64,000 nt of DNA from Salinihabitans flavidus (GCF_900110425.1 NZ_FODS01000017.1:1-64000), one strand, 5' to 3'. Counted from the stretch's first letter, positions 8,279-17,261 are shown. Numbers and translations: made by a program. The notes: generated by a model not told the origin, from the letters alone.

Positions 8279-8875
8279 CTATTGCGTCACAAGCCGCGCG
8301 GCAATCGCCCACATCACCAGCCCCACCCCGGCATCGAGCATCCGCCACGCACGCGGGCTGGCAAACACCGGCCGCAAGAGCTTCGCGCCGTAGCCCAATG
8401 AAAAGAAGAAGAAAAAGCTTGCCGCCACCGCGCCCGCCCCGAACATCCATGCCGGCTCGTATTGCGCCGACAGCCCGCCCAGAAGCACCACGGTATCGAG
8501 ATAGACATGCGGATTGGCCCATGTCAGCATCAGGCAGGTCGCCACCGCCCGCCAAAGCCCCGGCGCCGCGCCCCGCGCCGCCTCCAGCGCCTGCCCGCCA
8601 CGCCACGCCGCCCGAAGGCTCATCCCCCCGTAAACAATAAGGAAAATCGCCCCGCCCCAGCGCGCCACATCGACGACCCACGGCAGGCTGAGCACCAATG
8701 CGCCAAAGCCCGCGACGCCAAGCGCGATCAGCACCGCATCCGACACCGCGCAGACCAGAACCAATGCGAGAACATGCTCCCCGCGCAATCCCTGCCGCAG
8801 GATAAAGGCATTCTGCGCCCCGATCGCAAGGATCAGGGACAGCCCAAGAACAAAGCCCGCTGCCGCCGCACCCAT
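8279..8875 (-). CDS. LysE/ArgO-type amino acid exporter
   Basis: 198 aa with about six hydrophobic segments. It begins with the family motif LGLSLILAIGAQNAFILRQGL (about residues 9-29), has an Asp-containing VCAVSDAVLIALG second segment, and a conserved TWANPHVYLDTVVLLG around 117-132. LysE/ArgO proteins export basic amino acids and relatives. ArgO is the closest E. coli type by these motifs, but the substrate is not proven. Confidence 0.9.
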   Translation of the reverse strand: MGAAAAGFVLGLSLILAIGAQNAFILRQGLRGEHVLALVLVCAVSDAVLIALGVAGFGALVLSLPWVVDVARWGGAIFLIVYGGMSLRAAWRGGQALEAARGAAPGLWRAVATCLMLTWANPHVYLDTVVLLGGLSAQYEPAWMFGAGAVAASFFFFFSLGYGAKLLRPVFASPRAWRMLDAGVGLVMWAIAARLVTQ

Positions 8876-8982
8876 GCCCGCCCCGCCTTCTGTTGCGCCG
8901 GGCCTGCAGGTTGCGGCGCCGGATTAACGCGATCTCAACACCTTCCTGTCAGAGGTGACAGACAGACAAAACGCGCCCGTCG

Positions 8983-10080
8983 TCAGGTGTTGAACAGGAA
9001 ATGCACCACGTCGCCGTCCTGCACGGTATAGGCCTTGCCCTCAGCGCGCATCTTGCCGGCCTCCTTGGCGCCCTGCTCTCCCTTGCAGGCGACATAATCG
9101 TCATAGGCGATCGTCTCGGCCCGGATGAATCCCTTTTCGAAATCGCCGTGGATCACCCCCGCGGCTTGCGGCGCGCGCGTGCCCTCCCGGATGGTCCAGG
9201 CGCGCGCCTCCTTGGGGCCGACGGTGAAGTAGGTCTGAAGGTTCAAAAGCTCGTATCCCGCCCGGATCAACCGGTCGAGCCCCGGCTCCTCAAGGCCCAT
9301 CTCCTCAAGGAACATCGCCGCTTCCTCAGGGTCGAGCTGGCTGATCTCCTCCTCGATCCGGGCTGAAATGATGACATGCGAATTGCCCTGCGCGGCGGCC
9401 ATCTCGGCCACGCGCCGGGAATGGTCGTTGCCGTCGGCGGCTTCCGCCTCGGCCACGTTGCACACGAAAAGAACCGGCTTCGTCGTCAGAAGCTGAAGCA
9501 TCGTCCACGCCTTCGCGTCCTCTTCCGCGACCTCGACCACCCGCGCCGGCTGCCCGTTCTCGATCGCCTCCTGCGCCTGCGCCAGAAGCCGATCCTGCTG
9601 CTGGGCCTCCTTGTCGTTGCCCTTGAGCTTGCGCTGGAGGTTGGCGCGCCGCTTCTCGATGCTTTCCAGATCGGAAAGCATCAGCTCGGTCTCGATCACC
9701 TCGGCGTCGGAGACCGGATCGACACGGCCCTCCACATGGGTGACGTCGCTGTCCTCGAAACAGCGCAGCACATGCGCGATGGCGTCCACCTCGCGGATAT
9801 TGGCGAGAAACTGGTTGCCAAGCCCCTCGCCCTTGCTGGCGCCCTTCACCAATCCGGCAATATCGACAAAGGTCATCCGCGTGGGCACGATCTGGCGCGA
9901 GCCGGCGATTTTCGCCAGCGTCTCCAGCCGCGCGTCAGGCACGGCCACGTCGCCGACATTCGGCTCGATGGTGCAGAACGGGAAATTGGCCGCCTGCGCC
10001 GCGGCGGTGCGCGTGAGCGCGTTGAACAGCGTTGACTTGCCCACATTGGGCAGCCCCACGATCCCCATCTTGAAGCCCAT
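8983..10080 (-). CDS. ychF: Redox-regulated ATPase/GTPase YchF (Obg family)
   Basis: 365 aa, the standard YchF length. The P-loop GLPNVGKS is at 9-16, followed by the DIAGLVKGASKGEGLGNQFL G3 region. The C-terminal TGS-like domain ends with YTVQDGDVVHFLFNT, the family C-terminus. YchF/OLA1 binds ribosomes and prefers ATP. I chose the ATG at 10080 because the P-loop must sit near residue 9; the longer reading upstream runs through the trpA leader. It is divergent from trpA. Confidence 0.97.
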   Translation of the reverse strand: MGFKMGIVGLPNVGKSTLFNALTRTAAAQAANFPFCTIEPNVGDVAVPDARLETLAKIAGSRQIVPTRMTFVDIAGLVKGASKGEGLGNQFLANIREVDAIAHVLRCFEDSDVTHVEGRVDPVSDAEVIETELMLSDLESIEKRRANLQRKLKGNDKEAQQQDRLLAQAQEAIENGQPARVVEVAEEDAKAWTMLQLLTTKPVLFVCNVAEAEAADGNDHSRRVAEMAAAQGNSHVIISARIEEEISQLDPEEAAMFLEEMGLEEPGLDRLIRAGYELLNLQTYFTVGPKEARAWTIREGTRAPQAAGVIHGDFEKGFIRAETIAYDDYVACKGEQGAKEAGKMRAEGKAYTVQDGDVVHFLFNT

Positions 10081-10262
10081 TGCCGGCCCTCCTAGTCGTT
10101 GCCGCGCCGCTTCTATGCCGCAAAGGGGCCGCACGCAAGCGGTGCGCCGGGCCTGCCGGGCCACGCCTGCGGCGATAAATGCCCCGGCCCGGCGCGCGAG
10201 GATTGCGCGAGGCCCGCTTTTGCGGCAATGGACAGGGCAGCCGCAGAAGAAGGACCGCAGGG

Positions 10263-11054
10263 ATGAGCCGCATCGACGCCAAGTTCGCAGAGCTGAGAAC
10301 CGAAGGGAAAAAGGCGTTCGTCGCCTACGTCATGGCAGGCGATCCCGACTACGCCACCTCGCTCGATCTGGTGAAGGGGCTGCCCGGCGCGGGCGTGGAC
10401 ATCATCGAACTGGGTCTGCCCTTCACCGATCCGATGGCCGACGGCCCGACGATTCAGCGGGCCGGACAGCGCGCCCTCGAAGGCGGCATGACCCTGCAAA
10501 AGACCCTCGATCTGGTGACAGAGTTCCGCAAGGACGATGCTACCACGCCAATCGTGCTCATGGGCTACTACAACCCGATCTACAATCGCGGCGTGGAGCG
10601 GTTCCTCGACGACGCGAAAACCGCCGGCATCGACGGGCTGATCGTGGTGGACCTGCCGCCCGAGGAAGACGAAGAGCTTTGCATCCCGGCGCAGAAGGCC
10701 GGGCTCAACTTCATCCGGCTGGCCACCCCGACCACCGACGACAAACGCCTTCCCAAGGTGCTGGAGAACACCTCCGGCTTCGTCTATTACGTCTCGATCA
10801 CCGGGATCACCGGCGCGGCGGCAGCGGACGCCGGCGACGTGGGCCCCGAAGTGACGCGCATCAAGGCGCAGACCGATCTGCCGGTGATCGTCGGCTTCGG
10901 CATCCGCACACCGCAAAGCGCGCAGGCCATCGCCGCGGTCGCGGATGGCTGCGTCGTCGGCTCGGCCATCGTGGCCGAGATGGCGGCGGGCAAGCCGGTC
11001 GAAGAGGTCACGGCATTCGTCCGCTCTCTGGCGGCGGGCGCGCATCGGGCCTGA
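10263..11054 (+). CDS. trpA: Tryptophan synthase alpha chain
   Basis: 263 aa TIM-barrel enzyme cleaving indole-3-glycerol phosphate to indole, which passes to TrpB. The catalytic residues are visible in [15 protein letters not shown] (Glu and the following Asp), and the phosphate site in [11 protein letters not shown] and GSAIV. trpB is not adjacent: ychF is divergent upstream and the sHsp gene follows. So trpA is split here from both trpB and the trpGDC cluster 8 kb away. The ATG is preceded by AAGGA about 10 bp upstream. Confidence 0.97.
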   Translation: MSRIDAKFAELRTEGKKAFVAYVMAGDPDYATSLDLVKGLPGAGVDIIELGLPFTDPMADGPTIQRAGQRALEGGMTLQKTLDLVTEFRKDDATTPIVLMGYYNPIYNRGVERFLDDAKTAGIDGLIVVDLPPEEDEELCIPAQKAGLNFIRLATPTTDDKRLPKVLENTSGFVYYVSITGITGAAAADAGDVGPEVTRIKAQTDLPVIVGFGIRTPQSAQAIAAVADGCVVGSAIVAEMAAGKPVEEVTAFVRSLAAGAHRA

Positions 11055-11060
11055 TCCGGG

Positions 11061-11082
11061 CAGGTATCTGTATTCGAAGATT
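11061..11082 (+). repeat. Dispersed GAGTATTT-type intergenic motif, copy 2
   Basis: CAGGTATCTGTATTCGAAGA, followed by a T-run, lies 7 bp after the trpA stop codon. It resembles the copies at 1786, 17411, 24068 and 37872. The T-run (11080-11087) has no clear preceding hairpin. Confidence 0.45.
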
Positions 11083-11108
11083 TTTTTGCAACTCTGCCGC
11101 CCGCAGGG

Positions 11109-11137
11109 CTTGAACGCGGCGTTGATCATTCAAATAT
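11109..11137 (+). promoter_or_regulatory. Candidate RpoH (heat-shock sigma) promoter for the sHsp gene
   Basis: CTTG at 11109-11112 is separated by 18 bp from CAAATAT at 11131-11137, close to the alphaproteobacterial RpoH pattern (CTTG, 17-18 bp, then a CyTATnT-like -10). The same CTTG-N18 spacing precedes the small RNA at 44315. It would give a 5' leader of about 105 nt. Confidence 0.55.
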
Positions 11138-11248
11138 TGTCGGTGCGGGCGGCGGATGCCGGAGCGCCGCAGGGACGAAGCGCCCCGGCGCCACCTGCCC
11201 CGCTCGCCACGCGATGTCTGCTTTTGACGAGACGAAAGGAGGTACGCG

Positions 11249-11722
11249 ATGAACATTCAAAGCCTTGCACCCTGGACCCACAGCGAACCCGCACAGTGGC
11301 AGCGCGAGCGTGACCCGTTCATGACGCTGCAGCAGCAAATGAACCGGCTGTTCGACGACGCCTTTCGCGGCGTTGGCGGCAGCGCTGCGGCGCGCGGCGT
11401 GTGGCCCGCCGTGGACGTGACCGACAACGGCGATCATCTCCGGGTCGATGCCGAAGTGCCCGGCCTGAACGAAGACGATCTTGAGGTGACGCTCAAGGAT
11501 GGCGTGCTGACGCTCAGCGGCGAGCGCCAGACCGAGAACGCCGATGCCGACAAGCGCATCACCGAGCGGTTCATGGGCCGCTTCGTGCGCCAGATCCCGC
11601 TGGGGTTCGAGGTCGACGAAGACAACGTCAAGGCCAGCTTCGATAATGGCGAGCTGACCATTACGCTGCCCAAGACGAACGGCGACGGCGCCAAGCGAAT
11701 CGAGATCGGCAAGGCGTCCTGA
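11249..11722 (+). CDS. Small heat-shock protein, Hsp20/alpha-crystallin family
   Basis: 157 aa. The alpha-crystallin domain spans about residues 48-150, with PAVDVTDNGDHLRVDAEVPG at its start and FDNGELTITLPK near the end. The N-terminus is rich in Met/Phe/Gln (FMTLQQQMNRLFDDAF), typical of bacterial class A/IbpA-like ATP-independent chaperones. A very strong Shine-Dalgarno AAAGGAGGT (11235-11243) precedes the ATG and may be partly paired in a small hairpin (11221-11238). An RpoH-like promoter lies upstream and an intrinsic terminator downstream, so it is a single-gene stress unit. Confidence 0.95.
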   Translation: MNIQSLAPWTHSEPAQWQRERDPFMTLQQQMNRLFDDAFRGVGGSAAARGVWPAVDVTDNGDHLRVDAEVPGLNEDDLEVTLKDGVLTLSGERQTENADADKRITERFMGRFVRQIPLGFEVDEDNVKASFDNGELTITLPKTNGDGAKRIEIGKAS

Positions 11723-11739
11723 TCGGCGCCGGTGCCGGT

Positions 11740-11773
11740 CGACAGCGGCGGGCCCCTGTCGGCGCGCTTTTTT
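11740..11773 (+). terminator. Intrinsic terminator after the sHsp gene
   Basis: CGACAG (11740-11745) pairs with CTGTCG (11756-11761). A short GC stretch and a run of six T (11768-11773) follow. It lies 17 bp after the stop codon. Confidence 0.7.
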
Positions 11774-11849
11774 CATGCGACCAGAGTCCTGCGATCAGTC
11801 GCACCGCCTGCGCGGCAAGCGGTGTGCATTGCGTCTCGGGACGGGCTTC

Positions 11850-11866
11850 GGTAAACCTTCTTTACC
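11850..11866. promoter_or_regulatory. Dyad GGTAAA-N5-TTTACC before lldD
   Basis: A perfect 6-bp dyad with a 5-bp spacer lies 20 bp upstream of the lldD ATG. It could be an operator or a leader hairpin next to the ribosome binding site. No regulator is recognisable nearby. Confidence 0.35.
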
Positions 11867-11886
11867 AATCACGTGAAGAGGCCGAC

Positions 11887-13053
11887 ATGCCCGTCATCAC
11901 CTGTATAGACGACCTCAAACGCCTCTATCAGCGCCGCGCCCCGCGCATGTTTTACGACTACACCGAAAGCGGAAGCTGGACGGAACAGACCTTCCGCGAG
12001 AACACCAGCGATTTCGCCGACATCCGCCTGCGGCAGCGGATCGCGGTGGACATGTCGGGCCGTTCGACCGCCAGCACCATGATCGGAGAGGACGTGACCA
12101 TGCCGGTCGCCCTCGCGCCGGTGGGGCTGACGGGGATGCAATGCGCCGACGGGGAGATCAAGGCCGCCCGCGCCGCAGAGGCGTTCGGCGTGCCCTTCAC
12201 CCTCTCCACCATGTCGATCAACTCGATCGAGGATGTGGCCGAGGCGACGACCAAACCCTTCTGGTTTCAACTCTACACCATGAAGGACGAGGATTTCCTG
12301 CGCCGCCTGATCGAACGGGCGAAGGCCGCGCACTGCTCGGCGCTTGTCATCACGCTGGACCTCCAGATCCTCGGACAGCGGCACAAAGACATCCGCAACG
12401 GCCTTTCCGCCCCGCCCAAGCTCACCCCCGCGACGATTGCCAACCTGATGACGAAATGGCGCTGGGGCATCGGGATGCTCGGCGCCAAACGGCGGCATTT
12501 CGGCAATATCGTCGGCCATGTCGAAGGCGTCAGCGACGCGGCCAACCTCGGCGCATGGACTGCCGAACAGTTCGACCCCTCGCTTGACTGGGCCAAGGTC
12601 GCCAAGCTCAAGGAGATGTGGGGCGGCAAGGTGATCCTGAAGGGCATTCTCGACGCCGAGGATGCGCGCATGGCGTTGAAGGTCGGCGCCGATGCGATCG
12701 TGGTCTCCAATCACGGCGGACGGCAGCTCGATGGCGCGCTCAGCGCGATCCGCGCCCTGCCCGCGATCCTCGATGCGGTCGGCGACAAGGTCGAGGTGCA
12801 TCTCGACAGCGGCATCCGCTCGGGTCAGGACGTGCTCAAGGCGCTGGCGCTGGGGGCGAGGGGCACCTACATCGGGCGCGCCTTCGTCTACGGTCTGGGC
12901 GCGATGGGCCAGGCCGGCGTCGAGACTGCGTTGGAGGTGATCCGCAAGGAACTCGACACCTCAATGGCGCTCTGCGGCCGGCGCAATGTCACCGATCTCG
13001 ATCGCGACGTGCTGCTGATCCCCGAGGATTTCGAGGGACGCTGGCAGGACTGA
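11887..13053 (+). CDS. lldD: FMN-dependent alpha-hydroxy-acid dehydrogenase (L-lactate dehydrogenase type)
   Basis: 388 aa TIM-barrel flavoprotein. The active-site signature SNHGGRQLDG sits at 274-283 with catalytic His276. Other family marks are YYxY-like MFYDYTESGSW (21-31), PVALAPVGLTGM, FQLYTMKD and the phosphate-binding SGIRSGQDVLKALALGA. Such enzymes oxidise L-lactate or related 2-hydroxy acids and pass electrons to quinone or oxygen. The ATG at 11887 follows AGAGG. No lactate permease or LldR is nearby, so L-lactate as substrate is an inference from family resemblance. Confidence 0.88.
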   Translation: MPVITCIDDLKRLYQRRAPRMFYDYTESGSWTEQTFRENTSDFADIRLRQRIAVDMSGRSTASTMIGEDVTMPVALAPVGLTGMQCADGEIKAARAAEAFGVPFTLSTMSINSIEDVAEATTKPFWFQLYTMKDEDFLRRLIERAKAAHCSALVITLDLQILGQRHKDIRNGLSAPPKLTPATIANLMTKWRWGIGMLGAKRRHFGNIVGHVEGVSDAANLGAWTAEQFDPSLDWAKVAKLKEMWGGKVILKGILDAEDARMALKVGADAIVVSNHGGRQLDGALSAIRALPAILDAVGDKVEVHLDSGIRSGQDVLKALALGARGTYIGRAFVYGLGAMGQAGVETALEVIRKELDTSMALCGRRNVTDLDRDVLLIPEDFEGRWQD

Positions 13054-13115
13054 TCGCACGCTTTGACAGCAACCCGCCAGCGCGCGATAGTCATGAAAAA
13101 ACGGGGCCCGCGCGC

Positions 13116-13736
13116 GTGCAGATCTTCATCAAGCAGAACCTCGCCATGCTGGCGGTGCCCAAGACAGGCTCCACCGCCTTCGAAATGGCCCTCCGGCGCG
13201 AGGCTGACATCATCTTCGCCAAGCGGCGCAAGCACATGACCGCCGGGCAGTTTCACCACAAATGCGCCCCCTTTCTCGCAGAGATGTATGATGCCCGGCC
13301 GGAGCGGATGGCCGTGATGCGCGATCCGGTCGAACAGATCCGAAGCTGGTATCGCTACCGCGCCGCGCCGCGCCTCAAAGGGCAGGTCAACAGCGCCGCC
13401 GGACAGAGCTTCGACGACTTCGTGCGCGACGTGATCTCGGACGCCCCGCCCCCGCCCGCACAGATCGGAAGCCAGCACCGCTTTCTCACGCTGAGCGACG
13501 GCACCCTGCCGCTGCATCACCTGTTCGCCTATGAACGGCAGGCCAAGCTGCGCGCCTTTCTCGAAGAACGGTTCGGCAAGCCGCTCGACATTCGGCGCAA
13601 GAATGTCTCCCCCCCCATCGACGCCCCTCTCTCACCCGAGGTGGCGGCCCGCCTGAAAGCCGCCCGCCCCGGGGAATTCGCCCTCTATGACCGGCTGATG
13701 GAGGCAGGCGGGCACCTGCGGCAATCGGCCGTCTGA
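13116..13736 (+). CDS. Sulfotransferase-like protein
   Basis: 206 aa from a GTG start. PKTGSTAFE at 15-23 matches the 5'-phosphosulfate-binding loop of PAPS-dependent sulfotransferases. [15 protein letters not shown] at 68-82 matches the 3'-phosphate site (RDP plus a downstream Ser). The fold is therefore probably sulfotransferase family 2. The substrate is unknown. Homologues in Rhodobacteraceae have been labelled gamma-glutamyl kinase in databases (from memory), which these motifs do not support. The start is uncertain: an in-frame ATG at 13149 would remove the strand before the loop. Confidence 0.75.
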   Translation: MQIFIKQNLAMLAVPKTGSTAFEMALRREADIIFAKRRKHMTAGQFHHKCAPFLAEMYDARPERMAVMRDPVEQIRSWYRYRAAPRLKGQVNSAAGQSFDDFVRDVISDAPPPPAQIGSQHRFLTLSDGTLPLHHLFAYERQAKLRAFLEERFGKPLDIRRKNVSPPIDAPLSPEVAARLKAARPGEFALYDRLMEAGGHLRQSAV

Positions 13737-13864
13737 TCGCGCGCGTCTGGCGCGGTTTTCCCCGCCTGCCCCCTTGTCAAATCCCCGACCCTGGGCTATG
13801 CGCTGCGCTTCACGCGGGGTTACAGCCTTGGAGGAACCCCGCCCGAACATATGGAGTTTACAAA

Positions 13865-14509
13865 ATGGCTGGACAGATCCCAGATCTTCACGCCGAGGTC
13901 CGGACGGGGACAGGCAAGGGCGCCGCTCGTCAAGCACGCCGCGATGGCATGGTCCCCGGTATCGTCTTTGGAGGCGACAACGACCCTCTTCCGATCAACA
14001 TCCCCTTCAACGCGCTGATGAAACGGCTCAATCAGGGCCGGTTCAAATCGACCCTGTTCAACCTGAAGGTCGACGAAGCGGAAGATGTGCGCGTGATCTG
14101 CCGCGATGTGCAGCGCGATGTCGTGAAGGATCTGCCCACCCACTTCGACCTGCTGCGCCTACGCCGCACCACGCAGATCAACCTCTTCATCCATGTCGAG
14201 TTTCTCAACGAAGAGACCTGCCCCGGCCTGAAACGCGGCGGCGTTCTGACCATCGTGCGCCCCGATGTGGAGCTGAAGGTGACCGCCGGCGACATTCCCG
14301 AAAAGATCGTCGTCGATCTGGCCGGGCTGGACATCGGCGACACGATCACCATTTCCTCGGTCGATCTGCCCGCCGGCGCGAAACCGACGATCGACCGCGA
14401 TTTCGTGATCGCCAACATCTCCGCTCCGTCCGGACTGCGCTCGGAGGATGCCGCCGAGGACGAGGAAGACGCCGCAGAGGCCGAAACCGAAGAGACCGCG
14501 GAGGAGTAA
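13865..14509 (+). CDS. rplY: 50S ribosomal protein L25 / general stress protein Ctc
   Basis: 214 aa, the long (TL5/Ctc) form. The N-terminal L25 domain (about 5-95, with [20 protein letters not shown]) binds 5S rRNA, and a C-terminal beta-domain follows. An acidic Glu/Ala-rich tail occupies about residues 190-214. It has its own perfect intrinsic terminator. The pth gene lies close by, a common arrangement, but here an inverted FkbM methyltransferase gene separates them. Confidence 0.96.
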   Translation: MAGQIPDLHAEVRTGTGKGAARQARRDGMVPGIVFGGDNDPLPINIPFNALMKRLNQGRFKSTLFNLKVDEAEDVRVICRDVQRDVVKDLPTHFDLLRLRRTTQINLFIHVEFLNEETCPGLKRGGVLTIVRPDVELKVTAGDIPEKIVVDLAGLDIGDTITISSVDLPAGAKPTIDRDFVIANISAPSGLRSEDAAEDEEDAAEAETEETAEE

Positions 14510-14537
14510 TCCTCTCCCTGCCAGTCAGAACACACCC

Positions 14538-14568
14538 GAACGCGGCCCCCCCGGGGCCGCGTTCTTTT
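14538..14568 (+). terminator. Intrinsic terminator of rplY
   Basis: A 12-bp perfect stem (14538-14549 with 14553-14564, GAACGCGGCCCC paired to its complement) with a 3-nt loop is followed by TTTT. It also touches the stop codon of the converging methyltransferase gene. Confidence 0.88.
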
Positions 14569-15254
14569 CATGCCCCTCGGTCCCTGACGCGCCGGAACCC
14601 GAGGATCCGGCCCGTCGATGTCACCGGATCATAGGTCAGCCCCGAGCGTGACATGCAATCCACGATTTTCTTGACCACGCTGTCGGGATACCGCTTCGGA
14701 TGCAGTTCCAGCACCACGAAGCGCACGAACGGCGGCCAGGATCGGTCGAACAGGAACCGCTCCGCCCCTTCGATATCCATGATCACGAAGCGCGGCCGAT
14801 GCAGCATCAGCAGATCGCCGAGCCGCAGCGCCGGCACCTCTTCGGCCCCCTCGCGCGCAGTGTCGGACATCAGGATGCTGCCGCCCCAGAACAGCGCGCC
14901 GGCGTTGAACGCCAGCGTTTCCGACTGCAGATCACCCTCGCTGACCGCGCCGTGAATGAGTGTCACCGCATCCGCCCCGTTGAGCGAGAGATTGTGGCGC
15001 ACCACGTCAATCATCTTCGGGTTGGCCTCGACACTCACCACGTTTTCCGGCCCCGCCAGCCGGGCGCACAGCGCCGTGACATACCCGAGCCCCGCCCCCA
15101 GTTCGAGAACCGGCATCCCCGCGCGCACCCGTTGCATCACGGCACGGGCCTCATGCACCTCGTAGGCCCCGCGCGACAGCCGGTCCGCGATCGCACTCTC
15201 CTGCAACCACTCCGGCAGTTCCAGCCTGACATCGTTGAGCGTGTATTGCCTCAC
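14568..15254 (-). CDS. FkbM-family SAM-dependent methyltransferase
   Basis: 228 aa. The SAM-binding motif I is [16 protein letters not shown] (about 50-65), followed by VVSVEANP (motif II, acidic Glu). [12 protein letters not shown] is the FkbM-type DxEGxE signature. FkbM members methylate O atoms of sugars or other small molecules, but the substrate here is unknown. The GTG start at 15254 is chosen because GGGGGGA lies directly upstream; a longer TTG-initiated reading exists but is less likely. It converges with rplY and is divergent from pth. Confidence 0.82.
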   Translation of the reverse strand: MRQYTLNDVRLELPEWLQESAIADRLSRGAYEVHEARAVMQRVRAGMPVLELGAGLGYVTALCARLAGPENVVSVEANPKMIDVVRHNLSLNGADAVTLIHGAVSEGDLQSETLAFNAGALFWGGSILMSDTAREGAEEVPALRLGDLLMLHRPRFVIMDIEGAERFLFDRSWPPFVRFVVLELHPKRYPDSVVKKIVDCMSRSGLTYDPVTSTGRILGFRRVRDRGA

Positions 15255-15340
15255 CGTCCCCCCCTGCCCCTTTGATTGATTCCTACGGGGCGATTGCGTA
15301 TATCGCAAGCCAATCGGGCAACAGGCAGGGGCAAGGCGTG

Positions 15341-16051
15341 ATGCAACTCTTCGTGGGGCTGGGCAATCCCGGCGCGAAATATGCCCGTAACCGGCACAAC
15401 ATCGGCTTCATGGCCGTGGACCGGATCGCGGAGGATCATGGCTTCGGCCCGTGGAAAGCGCGGTTTCAGGGACAGTTGACCGAAGGCCGCCTCGGCGACG
15501 AAAAGGTGCTGCTGCTCAAGCCGGAAACCTACATGAACCTGTCGGGCCAATCGGTGGGCGAGGCGGTGCGCTTCTACAAGCTCACCGCGCAGGATGTCAC
15601 CGTTTTCCATGATGAACTGGACCTCGCCCCCGGCAAGTTGAAGGTGAAACAGGGCGGCGGACATGCCGGCCACAACGGGCTGCGCTCCATCGGGCAGCAT
15701 ATCGGCGCCGACTTTCGCCGCGTGCGGCTCGGCATCGGTCATCCCGGTCACAAGGATCTTGTCTCGGCCTATGTGCTGCATGATTTCGCCAAGGCGGACG
15801 ACGGCTGGCTCGACGATCTGATGCGCGGCATCGCCGACGGCGCCCCGCATCTGGCCACAGGCGACGGTGGCAAATTCACCAATGCCGTGGCGCTGCGCAT
15901 GGGGCCGCCCGCCGGCAAACCCGACAAGACGCCGGACAAGCCCGCGAAAACGCCTCCCCCACCGCCAGACAAGGCCGGGCCGGACACGCCCAGCCCGCAG
16001 GAGGAGGACCGGCGCTCGCCCCTGCAAAAGCTCGCCGACAAGTTCCGCTAG
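15341..16051 (+). CDS. pth: Peptidyl-tRNA hydrolase with proline-rich C-terminal extension
   Basis: 236 aa. The Pth core occupies about 1-190, with [18 protein letters not shown] (catalytic His19), FHDELDL (catalytic Asp) and the [12 protein letters not shown] loop. It recycles peptidyl-tRNAs released from stalled ribosomes. The remaining ~45 residues form a Pro/Lys/Asp-rich tail ([16 protein letters not shown]) that standard Pth (about 190-200 aa) lacks. The tail is probably disordered. The ATG at 15341 places the conserved N-terminus at residue 1. Confidence 0.96.
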   Translation: MQLFVGLGNPGAKYARNRHNIGFMAVDRIAEDHGFGPWKARFQGQLTEGRLGDEKVLLLKPETYMNLSGQSVGEAVRFYKLTAQDVTVFHDELDLAPGKLKVKQGGGHAGHNGLRSIGQHIGADFRRVRLGIGHPGHKDLVSAYVLHDFAKADDGWLDDLMRGIADGAPHLATGDGGKFTNAVALRMGPPAGKPDKTPDKPAKTPPPPPDKAGPDTPSPQEEDRRSPLQKLADKFR

Positions 16052-16145
16052 CGCGCGCGCTCCATCGGATTCATTCTGCCCGGGCCGCGTGCGACCCCAA
16101 CGCGCAAACTCACGGCGCGGCACGCGCCGCCGCGCCGCGCCCGGC

Positions 16146-17261
16146 CTAGCCGGACCCGGCCCTGACCTTTGGGCAGCGGTCGGACTGGTCCTGATCCTGA
16201 AGCACGCTACGGCGCGAGGTCTTGAAATCGCCCCGCACGTGATCCCACCAGTAGCCGAGATAGGATTTATCGGCGCGGGCGCTGAACACCTCGGGCGCAC
16301 CCTCCGCCAGATCGGGAAGCCGGGTCCATGCGACATTGGGGAACGTGTGGTGTTCGTTGTGATAGCCGGTGTTGAAAAACAGCCGGTTGACCCATCCATA
16401 GGTGGACCGGGTCGGCGTGTGCACATCATCCCCGGCATGCTCGCTCAGCGATTGGCCAAGGTTGCTGATGCCGAACTTGCCCAGAAAGATCGACAGCGCC
16501 CAGTTGTGATAGAGCCAGCCCCAGACCCCGAAGAGCAGCAGCAGCGCGACATTCATCGCCAGCGACCAGCCGATGAAAAGACGCATCTGCCAGCGCGGCG
16601 CGGAGGACGCTCCGATCCGGCGCTGCCGGTCGTGGACCTCATGCCCGGTCAGGCGCTTGTAGAGACGCGGGAAAATCTCGTCGCTGATGATGAAGCCGAA
16701 GGGCAGAAGATGCACGATCAGCGTGGCCACCGTCAGCACCCGTTGCAGGCGCGGATGATCGCGGATCACCATATCGCGCGCCTTGAAGGCGCAAAGATCC
16801 TCATGCTCGTAATCGCGTTCATAGTCTCCGATGAACGGGTGATGGCTCGACAGGTGCTCGTGCTGATAGATGAGTTGCTTGCCGAAGGAGGCAAGGATCG
16901 TCTCAAGGCCAAGATCGAAGGCCAGCTTCGCCCGGTTGCCGCGAAAGATCAGCCGGTGCGCCGTCTCATGCACCAGCGATCCGGCCGCGTGAATGACGAA
17001 CTGCCCCAGACAGAAGGCGGCCAGGAACACCACCAGAAGGTTGCTGCCCGACACGGCCCATGCCACCCCCCAATGCACCGCCAGTAGCACCGGAACGGCC
17101 AACACGGTCCGGCGGTCCGGTCCCGAAAGGCGGCGCAGCTCGGGATGCCCGGCCAGCGCCTCCTTGCGCATCTGCAAATGCCGCCGCGATTGCGGCGAGA
17201 TGCTCGCGCGGTCACTCTCGACGGTGGTCTGCGCGCTCGCAGCCTGCCTGATGTCTGCCAC
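16146..17261 (-). CDS. Membrane fatty acid desaturase, sphingolipid delta-4 desaturase (DES1)-like
   Basis: About 371 aa with four to five membrane segments and the three histidine boxes of di-iron desaturases: HETAH (98-102), HLSSHH (136-141) and HNEHH (301-305). The stretch RKEALAGHPELRRLSGPD before the first membrane segment, the FLGKFGISNLGQSLSEH region and the spacing resemble eukaryotic DES1 sphingolipid desaturases more than acyl-CoA or phospholipid types. The true lipid substrate is unknown. The start is uncertain: I place it at the GTG at 17261 (AGGCGG upstream) so the conserved pre-membrane region is kept. An ATG at 17171 is the alternative. Confidence 0.8.
   Translation of the reverse strand: MADIRQAASAQTTVESDRASISPQSRRHLQMRKEALAGHPELRRLSGPDRRTVLAVPVLLAVHWGVAWAVSGSNLLVVFLAAFCLGQFVIHAAGSLVHETAHRLIFRGNRAKLAFDLGLETILASFGKQLIYQHEHLSSHHPFIGDYERDYEHEDLCAFKARDMVIRDHPRLQRVLTVATLIVHLLPFGFIISDEIFPRLYKRLTGHEVHDRQRRIGASSAPRWQMRLFIGWSLAMNVALLLLFGVWGWLYHNWALSIFLGKFGISNLGQSLSEHAGDDVHTPTRSTYGWVNRLFFNTGYHNEHHTFPNVAWTRLPDLAEGAPEVFSARADKSYLGYWWDHVRGDFKTSRRSVLQDQDQSDRCPKVRAGSG

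Noticed and set aside
10263-11054. Broken tryptophan operon (trpA without trpB)
   Set aside because: trpA is intact with its own start signals. Splitting of trp genes into several loci is normal in alphaproteobacteria.
13116-13736. Gamma-glutamyl kinase label for the sulfotransferase-like gene
   Set aside because: No kinase motif is visible; the 5'- and 3'-phosphosulfate-binding motifs fit sulfotransferases.
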